A stretch of 64,000 nt of DNA from JBMNCQ01 sp049366715. Its GTDB lineage: Bacteria; Bacillota; Peptococcia; Peptococcales; BICA1-8. This document shows positions 42,344-51,557 of this stretch, piece by piece (the stretch's first letter is position 1; every line of letters begins with the position of its first letter). Under the pieces are notes generated by a model. The model was not told where the DNA came from, did no database searches, and was given only the letters and a program-made list of their open reading frames with translations. The translations under genes and the position numbers were made by a program. The stretch covers positions 61,421-125,420 of the forward strand of contig JBMNCQ010000037.1 of the NCBI GenBank assembly GCA_049366715.1. The letters are read 5' to 3'.

Positions 42344-43651
42344 GTGGGAGATATTTTAAAGGAGAAAATTTTAAATAAAAAAGCCCGCATTTGTGTAGTT
42401 GGCTTAGGCTATGTAGGTATGCCGCTAGCAGTGGAGACAGCCAAGGCGGGTTTCTCTGTTATCGGTGTTGATAAAAATATAAACCGTGTTCAGGAATTTA
42501 ATAACGGAGAAGATTACATTTCGTGTACAGATGAAGAGGAATTCAAAGAACTGATTAAATCGGGGCGGCTTAAGGCGGTAAACAATTTTTCCATCGTGAA
42601 AGATATGGATGTCATTATCATTTGTGTGCCCACGGCTTTAAGCAAAAATTTGGTTCCGGACCTTCAGCATATTCAAAATGCAACCCGGGAGATTGCCGAT
42701 AATTTAAGGAGAGACCAGTTAATCTGTGTTGAATCTACTATTTACCCGGGGACAACGGAAGAAATAATTCTTCCTGTTTTGGAAGCTTCGGGTCTAAAGG
42801 TAGAAAAAGATTTTTATTTATGTCATTCTCCTGAGAGAATAGATCCGGGTAATCAGTCTTATACAACGAAAAATATCAATAAAATTGTAGGCGGAGTAGG
42901 TCCTGAATCCCTGGCCAGGGGGGAGATATTTTATAAGCAAATCATTGAGCAGGTAATTTCCGTTTCCGGTGCTAAAGTCGCTGAATTAGCTAAAGTTCAT
43001 GAAAATACCTTCCGGGCCGTCAATATTGCTTTAGTTAACGAATTGGCTTTGTTATGTGATAAAATGAGTATTAATGTGTGGGAAGTGCTGGATGCGGCTT
43101 TCACCAAGCCCTTCGGTATTATGCCTTTTTACCCGGGCCCCGGCGTCGGCGGACATTGCATTCCTGTTGATCCTCATTATTTAGAATGGAAAGCCCGGGA
43201 ATATAATTTTATCACCAGATTTATCGGCATTGCCGGGGATATCAACAGGAGAATGCCTGAATTTGTCAGAGAAAAAGTACTGCGGGCCTTGAATGAAATG
43301 GGTATAGCGCCTTCCAGGTCCAGGATACTTATTTTGGGTATGGCATACAAAAAGGATACCGGTGACTATCGGGAGACACCTGTTATTCCTATAGTAGAAT
43401 TGCTGCTGAGCGATGGTGCTGATATCATTTATCATGATCCTTATGTAAATGAAATAGAAATCGCATCAAAATTGTTTAAGTCGGCAGCTCTTAGTGAAGA
43501 AACTGTTCAACAGGCAGATGTGGTCTTAATTACTACTGAGCATTCAGGAATTGATTATCACTGGCTTGTAAAAAGAGCACAAAAGATTATTGATGCGAGG
43601 AATGCAACGAAAGGAATTCCCGGACGGGAAGAAAAAGTAATTCTTATTTAA
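42344..43651 (+). CDS. UDP-N-acetyl-D-glucosamine/mannosamine dehydrogenase
   Basis: A 435-residue NAD-dependent enzyme that oxidises C6 of a UDP-HexNAc to a uronic acid. The N-terminal Rossmann loop is GLGYVGMPLA; STIYPGTTEE and the catalytic Cys in GPGVGGHCIPVDPHYL are signatures of the WbpA/WecC group. I chose GTG 42344, seven bases after AGGTGA; the frame extends to TTG 42302 without support. It would supply UDP-GlcNAcA for the 2,3-diacetamido sugar pathway. A terminator follows, so it ends a two-gene operon. Confidence 0.88.
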   Translation: MGDILKEKILNKKARICVVGLGYVGMPLAVETAKAGFSVIGVDKNINRVQEFNNGEDYISCTDEEEFKELIKSGRLKAVNNFSIVKDMDVIIICVPTALSKNLVPDLQHIQNATREIADNLRRDQLICVESTIYPGTTEEIILPVLEASGLKVEKDFYLCHSPERIDPGNQSYTTKNINKIVGGVGPESLARGEIFYKQIIEQVISVSGAKVAELAKVHENTFRAVNIALVNELALLCDKMSINVWEVLDAAFTKPFGIMPFYPGPGVGGHCIPVDPHYLEWKAREYNFITRFIGIAGDINRRMPEFVREKVLRALNEMGIAPSRSRILILGMAYKKDTGDYRETPVIPIVELLLSDGADIIYHDPYVNEIEIASKLFKSAALSEETVQQADVVLITTEHSGIDYHWLVKRAQKIIDARNATKGIPGREEKVILI

Positions 43652-43657
43652 AAATAT

Positions 43658-43694
43658 AAAGCAATTCCTATAGAAATATTAGGAATTGCTTTTT
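43658..43694 (+). terminator. Rho-independent terminator
   Basis: AAAGCAATTCCTA and TAGGAATTGCTTTTTT pair across a 9-nt loop just after the dehydrogenase gene. Confidence 0.88.
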
Positions 43695-43761
43695 TAATGC
43701 GGTTTGCATCAACAATTATTTGCCGGTTATAATTTACTTTAACTAAATTTGTCCGGTTTTT

Positions 43762-44178
43762 TTAGATTGTATCGATAACCAGATAAGGCGGGTTACTTTC
43801 CAGGTGCTTAATATTTTGATTTTTGAATCTGATATAAATACCATGGTTATTTTTCCGCTTCAAGCGCCATTTGGGGTGCAGGTTTGTTACATTTATATTC
43901 AGTGTATCCTGTTTCGGGGGACAGCTTATCAGCTGCAGTAAACCGGAGCGGGTAGGTGTGCTGCCTTTTTTCAGTGATTTTTCGCTCCACCGGGAAGTAA
44001 TTTCTTTGACATAGACATTGGTTGATGTTGCATAACCCGGAAGCGGAATATAGAGAAACATAGAAGTAACGTCCATGTCACGGGGGATAACTGAAAGATT
44101 AAAAGCGAGAAACAGTTTATCCTTTTTTATAAAAAGCCTGTTGGGCAGAAAAAACATTTTTTTCTCCAAAGAATTCAA
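43762..44178 (-). CDS. DNRLRE-domain-like surface protein
   Basis: A 138-residue protein of beta-strand character with the pattern typical of DNRLRE domains: SMFLYIPLPGYATSTNVYVKEI, then SRWSEKSLK and a GLLQLI strand before NINVTNLHPKW. Such domains occur in secreted and spore-surface proteins. There is no signal peptide, as expected for a mother-cell spore-coat protein. The start is TTG 44178 with GGAGG 9 bases before it. It lies downstream of three genes in the same direction. Assignment is by pattern only. Confidence 0.55.
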   Translation of the reverse strand: MNSLEKKMFFLPNRLFIKKDKLFLAFNLSVIPRDMDVTSMFLYIPLPGYATSTNVYVKEITSRWSEKSLKKGSTPTRSGLLQLISCPPKQDTLNINVTNLHPKWRLKRKNNHGIYIRFKNQNIKHLESNPPYLVIDTI

Positions 44179-44269
44179 GCTGTGCTACCTCCTTTTCCTG
44201 ACCGGAGAGAATATTATAATATTTTCTTTATCTTATGCCCATGGTTCGATATGGATAATCTTAAATCGG

Positions 44270-45298
44270 CTAACTCTGTAAGATGTGGTCATAAATTTTA
44301 ATTAACTGGGCAATTACGTAACGGCCTTCATGATGCTTTTCCGCATAGCGGCGGCCGGCTTTTCCCAACTCGTAACGTCTTGCCGGGTCTTTAAGCAGTT
44401 TTTTTAATTGATCATATAAAGTATCGGGATTGGCCGAAACGATTGGCAAATCACGGAAACAAGTTTTTCTCAGGTCCGGGCGTATATAACAAATCACCGG
44501 TTTGCCTAAAGCCATCCCTTCAACACTTACGTTTCCATAAGCACCGCATAATATTTGGTCAATAATGATATCTGCCTGCCGATAATACTTTAACGTTTCT
44601 TCATGGCTTTTTCCTTCGATATTTATATAATGTAAAGGCTGTTCTTTTTTTAACTGTGCAATTATTTTCTCAATAATATCGGATCCTTTAAATTGTCTGT
44701 GAGTCGGCGCATGAACAATAACCGGGCATTTGGTTGTCTTGTGAGGATAAGCAGGCTGTAACAGGTTAGTATCAATGAGCCGGGGTAATACATAGACCGG
44801 TTTTCCTTTTTCCTGATAGTAATCAACCACATATGGATACAGTTCATAGTCTTGAACAATGGCTGCATGCATTGTATCGGCAAACAGTTTTAAATTTTTA
44901 ACCATTTGCACATCGTGAAAAGAATTTTCCGCATTAACATAAGGGTTAGTGTAATTTCTTCCTCTTCTGGCCAGGGTTCGGAAGCGGACATCATTACCGC
45001 GATGATGCATGAGCATTTTTTTGCCGGCTTCTTTGATCATATGAATATCCCGGTGATCTTCGATAATTGAGCAGCTATTATGAAAGTGAAAGATATCATA
45101 GTAGTCAATGAATTTTTCGAGGACTTTTATTAATTCATAAGCTTCTGTCTGAAAGACTTTTTGATATTTCAAGTAGGTATCAAAATAATTAAATCCGCTG
45201 GCTTTATAGCCTGATTTTCTTAAAAACTCACAGATAAGTCCTACTTGACCTGCAATTTCCAATGGAGTATGCAGCACTTTAAAGTTGGAAGAAAACAT
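44270..45298 (-). CDS. GT4-like glycosyltransferase, paralogue A
   Basis: A 342-residue cytoplasmic protein. N-terminal features are LHTPLEIAGQVGLICEFLRK, FHFHNSC and MLMHHRGNDVR; the C-terminal half has IVHAPTHRQFKGS and the nucleotide-sugar-binding DIIIDQILCGAYGNVSVEGM. The same framework recurs in the genes at 45316 and 47442, so this is a local family. I chose ATG 45298 with GGAGG upstream; the frame to 45343 overlaps the preceding gene. It probably builds the spore-surface glycan. Donor and acceptor are unknown. Confidence 0.82.
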   Translation of the reverse strand: MFSSNFKVLHTPLEIAGQVGLICEFLRKSGYKASGFNYFDTYLKYQKVFQTEAYELIKVLEKFIDYYDIFHFHNSCSIIEDHRDIHMIKEAGKKMLMHHRGNDVRFRTLARRGRNYTNPYVNAENSFHDVQMVKNLKLFADTMHAAIVQDYELYPYVVDYYQEKGKPVYVLPRLIDTNLLQPAYPHKTTKCPVIVHAPTHRQFKGSDIIEKIIAQLKKEQPLHYINIEGKSHEETLKYYRQADIIIDQILCGAYGNVSVEGMALGKPVICYIRPDLRKTCFRDLPIVSANPDTLYDQLKKLLKDPARRYELGKAGRRYAEKHHEGRYVIAQLIKIYDHILQS

Positions 45299-45315
45299 GG
45301 ATTTTACCTCCAATT

Positions 45316-46302
45316 TTATAAGAGTTGTTGGTAGATCCTGCAAAGTTGATCTGTGACTACACCTATTTCGTGATGTTTCATAACATACTCCCGGCCGGCC
45401 CGCCCTAACTGAGCCCGGCGTGCAGGATTATTGATGAGTCCCGCCAATACTTCAGAAAGTGTTTCCGGCTTAGCATTTACAATAGGTAAATCTGCAGGCA
45501 AATGATTTTTTACATCTTCCCTGATAAAGGCAACCACCACTTTGCCCATAGCCATAGCTTCGACGCTGAGCATCCCATAGGTACCGCAAAGCAGCTGGTC
45601 AATTACAATATCAGCTTCCAGGTAAGCTTTGATGGCTGCGTCATGGCTCATTTTCTCTACAGTTTGATAGATGAAAGCTGTTTGGGGCTGTAATTTGGCG
45701 ACTGCTTCTTCCACATAGGCCGTCCCCTTAAAAGCCCGGTTTGTGGGGGCATGAATCACCTTGGGAATTTGTCTGCCGGGATCAGGATAGGCTACCGGGA
45801 AGTTACCGACATTGCAGGCCAGGGGAAGAATATGAACGTTTTTATAATAATCCTTTACATAAAGGTAGACCTCATAATCTTGAACGATGGCCGTATCGAT
45901 ATACTTTGCTAAAAGAAATAACCTTTTATGAATTTCACTGTCCCTTAAATAACTGGTTGGCAGAGAGTAAGGGTTGAGTTTTTTCACTTTAAGCTTACTG
46001 CGGACATCATTTCCCCAGTGATGCATAACCATTTTCGTCTTCATCTTATGAAAATGGGCCAGGTCGGCATATTCCAAGAGCAGGGTATTCCCGTTATGAA
46101 AATGGATAATGTCACTGTATTTAGCTAAAGTATTAATAAGTTTAGCTAGTTCGTAGGCATCAGTATTCAATATTTTGCCGCTATAATTAAGAAAACTGTT
46201 GAACCAATTATAACCGCTTGCGTGATGTCCTTTTGCCCGTAAACCTTCACAAAGAATGCCTATTTGGCCTGCAATCTCTGTTGGTGCATGAACAATCTGC
46301 AT
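45316..46302 (-). CDS. GT4-like glycosyltransferase, paralogue B
   Basis: A 328-residue protein: VHAPTEIAGQIGILCEGLRA, IIHFHNG and MVMHHWGNDVR at the N-terminus, VIHAPTNRAFKGTAYVEEAV and DIVIDQLLCGTYGMLSVEAM at the C-terminus. ATG 46302 is 9 bases after AAGGAG; GTG 46308 is too close to it. Its product ends 17 bp before paralogue A starts, one operon. The pair probably adds similar residues in turn. Confidence 0.83.
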   Translation of the reverse strand: MQIVHAPTEIAGQIGILCEGLRAKGHHASGYNWFNSFLNYSGKILNTDAYELAKLINTLAKYSDIIHFHNGNTLLLEYADLAHFHKMKTKMVMHHWGNDVRSKLKVKKLNPYSLPTSYLRDSEIHKRLFLLAKYIDTAIVQDYEVYLYVKDYYKNVHILPLACNVGNFPVAYPDPGRQIPKVIHAPTNRAFKGTAYVEEAVAKLQPQTAFIYQTVEKMSHDAAIKAYLEADIVIDQLLCGTYGMLSVEAMAMGKVVVAFIREDVKNHLPADLPIVNAKPETLSEVLAGLINNPARRAQLGRAGREYVMKHHEIGVVTDQLCRIYQQLL

Positions 46303-46395
46303 GATCACCGACTCCTTAATCTTCTCGGAAACTTATTCATAACATTTTCTATCGTTACATATGTTGTAAAGAGGAACATGTGAGGAGGGATTTCC

Positions 46396-47391
46396 GTGAC
46401 ACTTAGTTATTTATCCCCTACCCAGCTTAATATCAAAAATCATCTGGCCATGCTGCCCTGCGGAGATTTAACGGATAATAAAATTATGAATTGGACCGGT
46501 ATAGAGCTAGAACCATATATCTCCTATATTTTACAGGGGAAAAGCATTGATACGATGTTTGGAGGATTGATTTTTAATCCGATCAGCACCAGGGAAAACC
46601 GTTATATTTATCCGTTATACGCAAGTTTTGGAGACCTAGCCGATAAAGTCGATTGGCAATTAGTTATTGATAATTTGTTTGCCATGAATGTTAATCTTCA
46701 GGCAGTTTCTTTATTCAAGCGAAATATTGATATCTGGGTTGCCTTACCTTATCCCCTGGCTTATCAGGATAACTTTGGTGAAATAAAGGGGAAAAACTTA
46801 AACTTTGCAGATGACGGCGATAGAGCACTGGCTTTAACGTGGTGGATCGAAAATTTTCTTGATCGCTGGAATAAAGAAACTTCTTTACACACTACCCTTG
46901 CTTTCAAGGGGTTTATGTGGCAAAGAGAAGCAATTATTGAACAAGATGTTACCTTGGTCAAAAAAATTAACATGTATATTCACCAGCGGCATTTATTAAC
47001 GATGTGGTTACCCAATTATGGTTCCGCCAGAATACTGGACTGGCAAAGTTTAGGATTTGATGTAACATGCATTAATCCTAATTATTACGGAAATACAAAT
47101 CATGATTACCAGTGGATTAATCATGCCGCGGCCTTTGCCCAGTATTATCATACCGGCATGCAGATTTATAATGGTAAGGGAATTATTTTCAATGATCATC
47201 ATCTGCTGGATTATTTAAATTTAGGTCTGCCCCAATATAATAAATACATGACCAATTGTGTGCTGGTCTATCAGTTCCCCAATCAGAACTTACAAAAAAT
47301 ATATGCAAAAAATGTAGTGGATTATATCAGATTGTACAGTTATACCAAAGGGATATATATGAAGGTTTCCTATCCGGGAATACCTTATTAG
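46396..47391 (+). CDS. DUF4855-domain protein
   Basis: A 331-residue protein starting MTLSYLSPTQLNIKNHLAM, rich in aromatic residues (WIENFLDRWNKE, MWLPNYGSARILDW, NPNYYGNTNHDYQW). The overall pattern fits DUF4855, a Firmicute family with a probable TIM-barrel, glycosidase-like shape. GAGGAGGG precedes GTG 46396. There is no signal peptide. It lies alone on the plus strand between glycosyltransferase genes on the minus strand, so a role in trimming or making surface glycan is possible but unproven. Confidence 0.65.
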   Translation: MTLSYLSPTQLNIKNHLAMLPCGDLTDNKIMNWTGIELEPYISYILQGKSIDTMFGGLIFNPISTRENRYIYPLYASFGDLADKVDWQLVIDNLFAMNVNLQAVSLFKRNIDIWVALPYPLAYQDNFGEIKGKNLNFADDGDRALALTWWIENFLDRWNKETSLHTTLAFKGFMWQREAIIEQDVTLVKKINMYIHQRHLLTMWLPNYGSARILDWQSLGFDVTCINPNYYGNTNHDYQWINHAAAFAQYYHTGMQIYNGKGIIFNDHHLLDYLNLGLPQYNKYMTNCVLVYQFPNQNLQKIYAKNVVDYIRLYSYTKGIYMKVSYPGIPY

Positions 47392-47401
47392 GAATGCTTA
47401 C

Positions 47402-47437
47402 GTAATGACTCCTCCTCCAAGGCAGGAGTTATTTTTA
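47402..47437. terminator. Terminator between converging genes
   Basis: TGACTCCT and AGGAGTTA around a 12-nt loop, then TTTTT, between the DUF4855 gene and the third GT4 paralogue. Confidence 0.65.
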
Positions 47438-47441
47438 CGCT

Positions 47442-48431
47442 TTAGGATAACTGAGCATAAATAGCCAGCAATTTATCGGTCACGATATCCCGGGCATGAT
47501 ATTTCTCTACATACTTTCTGCCCCGGATTCCTAAATTGTTCCTCTCTACAGGATTTTCTAATAACATTTCTATTTTTTCCTTGACATTATCAGGATTGCC
47601 ATTGACTACCGGCAGTTCAGCAGGAAATTTGCTTACCAGGTCAGGGCGGATGAATACGATTACCGGTTTTCCCAAGGCCATAGATTCGACGCTTAAGAGA
47701 CCATATGAACCGCAAAGGACCTGGTCTACAATGATATCGGCTTCTTGATAAAGCCTGATTACCTGAGCATGACTCATTTTTTCTATGCGTTGATAATCAA
47801 AGTCGTGCGTTTTCTTCAATTGGTCAATTGCTCTTTCTATAGCAGCCGTACCTTTAAAATCAGGATTAGTTGGTGCATGTAAAATGAGCGGCCGTTTCTT
47901 TTCTATGCGGGGATAAACCGGCAGAAAGTCCCGGAGATCAATAGCCAGCGGTAATACATGAACTTTTTGGTAATAAGGTGCTACATAAGGCAGGACCTCA
48001 TAATCCTGAACGATGGCTTCAGGAATATATTTGGATATTTTTAGTAAACTCCGGAGAATTTCTACATTAGGAGGAGAATCTCCCGTATAAACATAAGGGT
48101 TATTCTGCCGGGCTATGCCATGAAAGCGGACATCATTTCCCCAATGATGCATAATCATTTTTTTTCCTTTTTTTCTTAATAATTTTAAATCCTTCGCTGT
48201 TGTCCAGATAGACGTTCCGTAGTGGTAATGGAATATATCATAAAAATTGGCAATATGCTTGAACTGTTTTTTTATTTTTGAGACATTTGTATTGATGAGG
48301 TGATCCTGATAACCTAAATAAGAATGAAAGGTATTATATCCTGCAGCTATGTGGCCTCTTTTTTTCAAAGCTCCGCATAAGATTCCCATTTGTCCTGCTA
48401 TCTCAATAATCCCTTGAAAAACCTTCATCAA
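47442..48431 (-). CDS. GT4-like glycosyltransferase, paralogue C
   Basis: A 329-residue protein with IIEIAGQMGILCGALKK, MIMHHWGNDVRFHG, LILHAPTNPDFKGTAAIE and DIIVDQVLCGSYGLLSVESM, the same framework as the genes at 44270 and 45316. Its start overlaps the epimerase stop by 4 bp, so it is the last gene of the operon running from 52132. It is separated from its paralogues by the oppositely oriented DUF4855 gene. Confidence 0.83.
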   Translation of the reverse strand: MMKVFQGIIEIAGQMGILCGALKKRGHIAAGYNTFHSYLGYQDHLINTNVSKIKKQFKHIANFYDIFHYHYGTSIWTTAKDLKLLRKKGKKMIMHHWGNDVRFHGIARQNNPYVYTGDSPPNVEILRSLLKISKYIPEAIVQDYEVLPYVAPYYQKVHVLPLAIDLRDFLPVYPRIEKKRPLILHAPTNPDFKGTAAIERAIDQLKKTHDFDYQRIEKMSHAQVIRLYQEADIIVDQVLCGSYGLLSVESMALGKPVIVFIRPDLVSKFPAELPVVNGNPDNVKEKIEMLLENPVERNNLGIRGRKYVEKYHARDIVTDKLLAIYAQLS

Positions 48432-49375
48432 TTTTCAGCCTCCTTCAACCACCGAAAAGTCTTTTCCAATCCCTCCGCAAGGGAATAGTTAACCTGCCAG
48501 TGCAGTTCATTTTGAATTTTTGTAGCATCTATATTACGCCTTTGTACGATATCCACCGGCCGTTTCGGTCTGAATTCTAATAAACCTTCCGTAAATCCCG
48601 TAATTTGTTTGATTTCCCGGGCCAGTTCGGTTATCGATGTTTCCTGACCGGTTCCTACATTGTATACCCGGCCGATTCCTTCCTTTTTTACCGCGGCCAG
48701 CACAATTGCTTCCAGTGCATCATCAATAAAGGTAAAATCCCGTGTTTGCTGTCCGTCTCCATAAATGATGAGAGGATCTTTTTTTTTGATCGCTTCGAAA
48801 AATTTGGCGATTACGCCGCAATAGGGATTGGAAGGTGTTTGTCCCGGTCCAAAAACATTAGACAAACGTAAAACCGTAACCGGAAGCTGGTACATATGGT
48901 GATATACAGCGCAGTAATGTTCGGTAGAAAATTTACTTGCCGCATAAGGCAGTCTGATTTTATAATAGTTTTCTGTTGTAGGGATGAGATCTGCATCACT
49001 ATAGACAGAAGTTGTTGAGGTATACACAAATCCTTTTAAATTTGGACAGTTCTCATAAGCAGTCTGGAGCAGCAAGTATCCGCCATAGAGATTCGTATGA
49101 AAATCCCCTGCCAGGTTATCAATAGATTTTAATAAATTGGAACAAGCTAAGTGAAAAATATATTCTACTTTGGGTATAACTTGGCGGAGTATTTCTTTAT
49201 TGGTTATGCTGTCTTGCAAAAAGGTGATTTTAGGGGAAAGAGGTATGGCTTCCCTCAGTCCCGTTGATAAATCATCAATCACATAAATGTGCCGGCAATT
49301 AGGAAGAATTTTCTTAATGAGCTGTGAACCTATAAAACCTGCACCACCGGTTACTAATACATTGCTAAATATCAA
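48428..49375 (-). CDS. NAD-dependent nucleotide-sugar epimerase/dehydratase
   Basis: A 315-residue extended SDR: VTGGAGFIGSQLI (NAD loop), TSTTSVYSD, the catalytic YAASK (YxxxK) and DFTFIDDALEAIVLA. This fits the GalE/WbpP/WbgU-type 4-epimerase group acting on UDP-hexoses or UDP-HexNAc(A). It lies in the minus-strand operon between CgeB-like and GT4 genes. The exact sugar is not readable from sequence. A 4-epimerase could convert the diacetamido-uronate pathway product or GlcNAc. Confidence 0.85.
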   Translation of the reverse strand: MIFSNVLVTGGAGFIGSQLIKKILPNCRHIYVIDDLSTGLREAIPLSPKITFLQDSITNKEILRQVIPKVEYIFHLACSNLLKSIDNLAGDFHTNLYGGYLLLQTAYENCPNLKGFVYTSTTSVYSDADLIPTTENYYKIRLPYAASKFSTEHYCAVYHHMYQLPVTVLRLSNVFGPGQTPSNPYCGVIAKFFEAIKKKDPLIIYGDGQQTRDFTFIDDALEAIVLAAVKKEGIGRVYNVGTGQETSITELAREIKQITGFTEGLLEFRPKRPVDIVQRRNIDATKIQNELHWQVNYSLAEGLEKTFRWLKEAEN

Positions 49376-49393
49376 AACAATTCTCTCCCTCTA

Positions 49394-50395
49394 TCAGATC
49401 TTTCCTTGCTTTTGTTTTAAGAGTTGCTCTGTTTTTGGCCAGACTTCTGCCAGTTGCTGGAGGTAGGTATAGTTTTCCAGTACTTTTTGACGTGCATTAT
49501 GTCCGATTTCATATCTAAGTTCCGGCCGGTTAAGATAATAATTCACCAATTCAAGGGTTTCGGCAGGTGAACTGGTTAAAACAAGCTCCTTTTTATCTGT
49601 GAACATCTCTGTAAGAGCCTGTATTCTGCTGGCAAGCATAAAAGCTCCTGTCCCTAATATTTCAAAAGTGCGCTGAGTAACTTGATCTTCAGCATTTTGC
49701 ACACCTAAGACAATTTTAGAGGAGCGATAAATATCCGCAGTCTTTTTATACAGGGCATGACCTTGCAGCCACTCCGGAGGCACGGTCTGCCCGAACTCTT
49801 TTTTGAGCAAGGCTTCATTGCTACGCCAGCCATAGCCCCAAACATGAGTTTTTTGACCTGCTTCAATAAGGGGAAAAAGTAAATGCCGGAGGCTGTCAAA
49901 ACGATATGTTTTTTTAAAAAGATGTGTTGCACCAATGAAAGAAATATCATATATCTCTTTTGCTGTTTTTTTCTTTTCCGGAAATATCCGGGGATTAAAA
50001 GCAAAATTAAAATAAATGGCAGGTATGCCTAGTTTTTCATATTCACCAATGCACCGGGGATGAATTGTCCACACCAGGTCCGGTTTAGCACGTTGAATAT
50101 AGGGGAGTGACCAGCTTGTATGGTTAATTAGGTCCTCTGTTGCCCAGTAAACATGGAAAAGATTATATTTTTTGCATAATATAGGAATTTTATCGGCAAA
50201 CCGGAAAAAAAGGGGGCGGTTATATCCGACGGTAATGAGAACATCCGGTTTAAAATAAGCAATCCCCGCTTCCACTTCCTCAGGCAGCCAGGATGACTGG
50301 TAAGTTATTTTATGACCTAGCTGGGCTAATGAATCTCCTAGACTATTGATGCAATAACTACGATGATCAAGAAAAAAAAATTTATAAGTTTGCAT
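49394..50395 (-). CDS. CgeB-like glycosyltransferase
   Basis: A 333-residue protein: an N-terminal half with KPDVLITVGYNRPLF, a middle YDISFIGATHLFKK segment and a C-terminal VTQRTFEILGTGAFML typical of the CgeB/spore-maturation glycosyltransferases. In Bacillus, cge genes act on the spore crust glycan. I chose ATG 50395, with GGAGAGG just before it; the upstream extension to 50452 is not conserved-looking. Part of the minus-strand operon. Confidence 0.83.
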   Translation of the reverse strand: MQTYKFFFLDHRSYCINSLGDSLAQLGHKITYQSSWLPEEVEAGIAYFKPDVLITVGYNRPLFFRFADKIPILCKKYNLFHVYWATEDLINHTSWSLPYIQRAKPDLVWTIHPRCIGEYEKLGIPAIYFNFAFNPRIFPEKKKTAKEIYDISFIGATHLFKKTYRFDSLRHLLFPLIEAGQKTHVWGYGWRSNEALLKKEFGQTVPPEWLQGHALYKKTADIYRSSKIVLGVQNAEDQVTQRTFEILGTGAFMLASRIQALTEMFTDKKELVLTSSPAETLELVNYYLNRPELRYEIGHNARQKVLENYTYLQQLAEVWPKTEQLLKQKQGKI

Positions 50396-50534
50396 ATATC
50401 CTCTCTCCTTCGGAAGGGTGGTAATTTTTAGATGACAAGATGTTTCCCTCATCTAGCTGCAAGGGAGACTGTGTTTTAGGATACCAGCCAGCTGACAGGC
50501 TCCGGGAAAAGCACAAAAGCACCGGCTGAGTTAC

Positions 50535-51557
50535 TTAGAAGGTATGATGCTTTTGTTCGCGATTACATAAATAGATTGCTTCGATTAATTCTAAAGATTT
50601 TCTGCCTTCACGGCCGTCAACCAAGGGTTTCTTCCCATTGGCAATGGAATCCAGTACATCCTGATAATAGGTGCTATGCCCAAAACCATATACTGAATCG
50701 GGATAAGTGGAAAATTTATCGGCTTTTTCATCTGCTGCGTCATAATCGCTGAATTCCCAATGGAGTATTTCATTAACGGCAATACCTCCGATCCGTACGG
50801 TTCCCTTTTCCCCGATGATGGTGATGGAGCCTTCCAGATTTTTCGGGTAAGTCAGCATGGTCACATTAATAGAAGCGATACATCCTGATTGAAATCTAAG
50901 AATGGCAGTACCGGTATCTTCAGCTTCAATATTTCTAGCCAGCGTAGCTGTCTGCGCATCTACCGAATGTACAGGTCCGCCGAACCATTGGACGAGGTCT
51001 ACATAGTGGGAGGCTTGGTTACAGAAAGCTCCCCCGTCTAAAGCCCAGGTCCCCCGCCATTCTGCCTGGTCATAATATGCTTGAGGCCGTGACCAGAATA
51101 CGTTGGCAACAATCATATAAAGCTTTCCGAAACGGCCGCTGTCGATGGCTTTTCTCACCATTTGAATGGCAGGATTTAAGCGATTTTGCATTACGACGAA
51201 AAGATGCACGCCATTTTGGTCACAGGCTTTGATTAACTTATCTGCATCTGTCAGCCTCACTCCCATAGGTTTTTCCGTAAGTATATGTTTTTGATAATTA
51301 GCAGCCATGATTCCGTGTTCCGGATGTAACCCGGAGGGAGTACAAATACTTATCAGATCGATATCTTTCTGCTTCAGCAGTTCTTCATAATTGCCGGTCC
51401 AAAAAGGAATATTATATTTTTCAGCAGAGTTTTTAGCCCGCTCTGCTACAATGTCACAGCAGCCGGCAATTTTAGCACCGGGCAGCTTGCTGATTACTTC
51501 GAAATGAGTCTTAGAAATTCTGCCACAACCAATAAGACCAATCTGCACAATGATCAC
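50535..51557 (-). CDS. Gfo/Idh/MocA oxidoreductase, UDP-sugar 3-dehydrogenase-like
   Basis: A 340-residue NAD(P) enzyme: IGLIGCGRISKTHF (Rossmann loop), SICTPSGLHPEHG and the catalytic-lysine motif TEKPMGV. It resembles WbpB/WlbA, which oxidises C3 of UDP-GlcNAcA before transamination. The start overlaps the acetyltransferase stop by 4 bp, and both WbpE- and WbpA-like genes lie at 41-43 kb. This supports the 2,3-diacetamido-uronate pathway. Confidence 0.85.
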   Translation of the reverse strand: MIIVQIGLIGCGRISKTHFEVISKLPGAKIAGCCDIVAERAKNSAEKYNIPFWTGNYEELLKQKDIDLISICTPSGLHPEHGIMAANYQKHILTEKPMGVRLTDADKLIKACDQNGVHLFVVMQNRLNPAIQMVRKAIDSGRFGKLYMIVANVFWSRPQAYYDQAEWRGTWALDGGAFCNQASHYVDLVQWFGGPVHSVDAQTATLARNIEAEDTGTAILRFQSGCIASINVTMLTYPKNLEGSITIIGEKGTVRIGGIAVNEILHWEFSDYDAADEKADKFSTYPDSVYGFGHSTYYQDVLDSIANGKKPLVDGREGRKSLELIEAIYLCNREQKHHTF

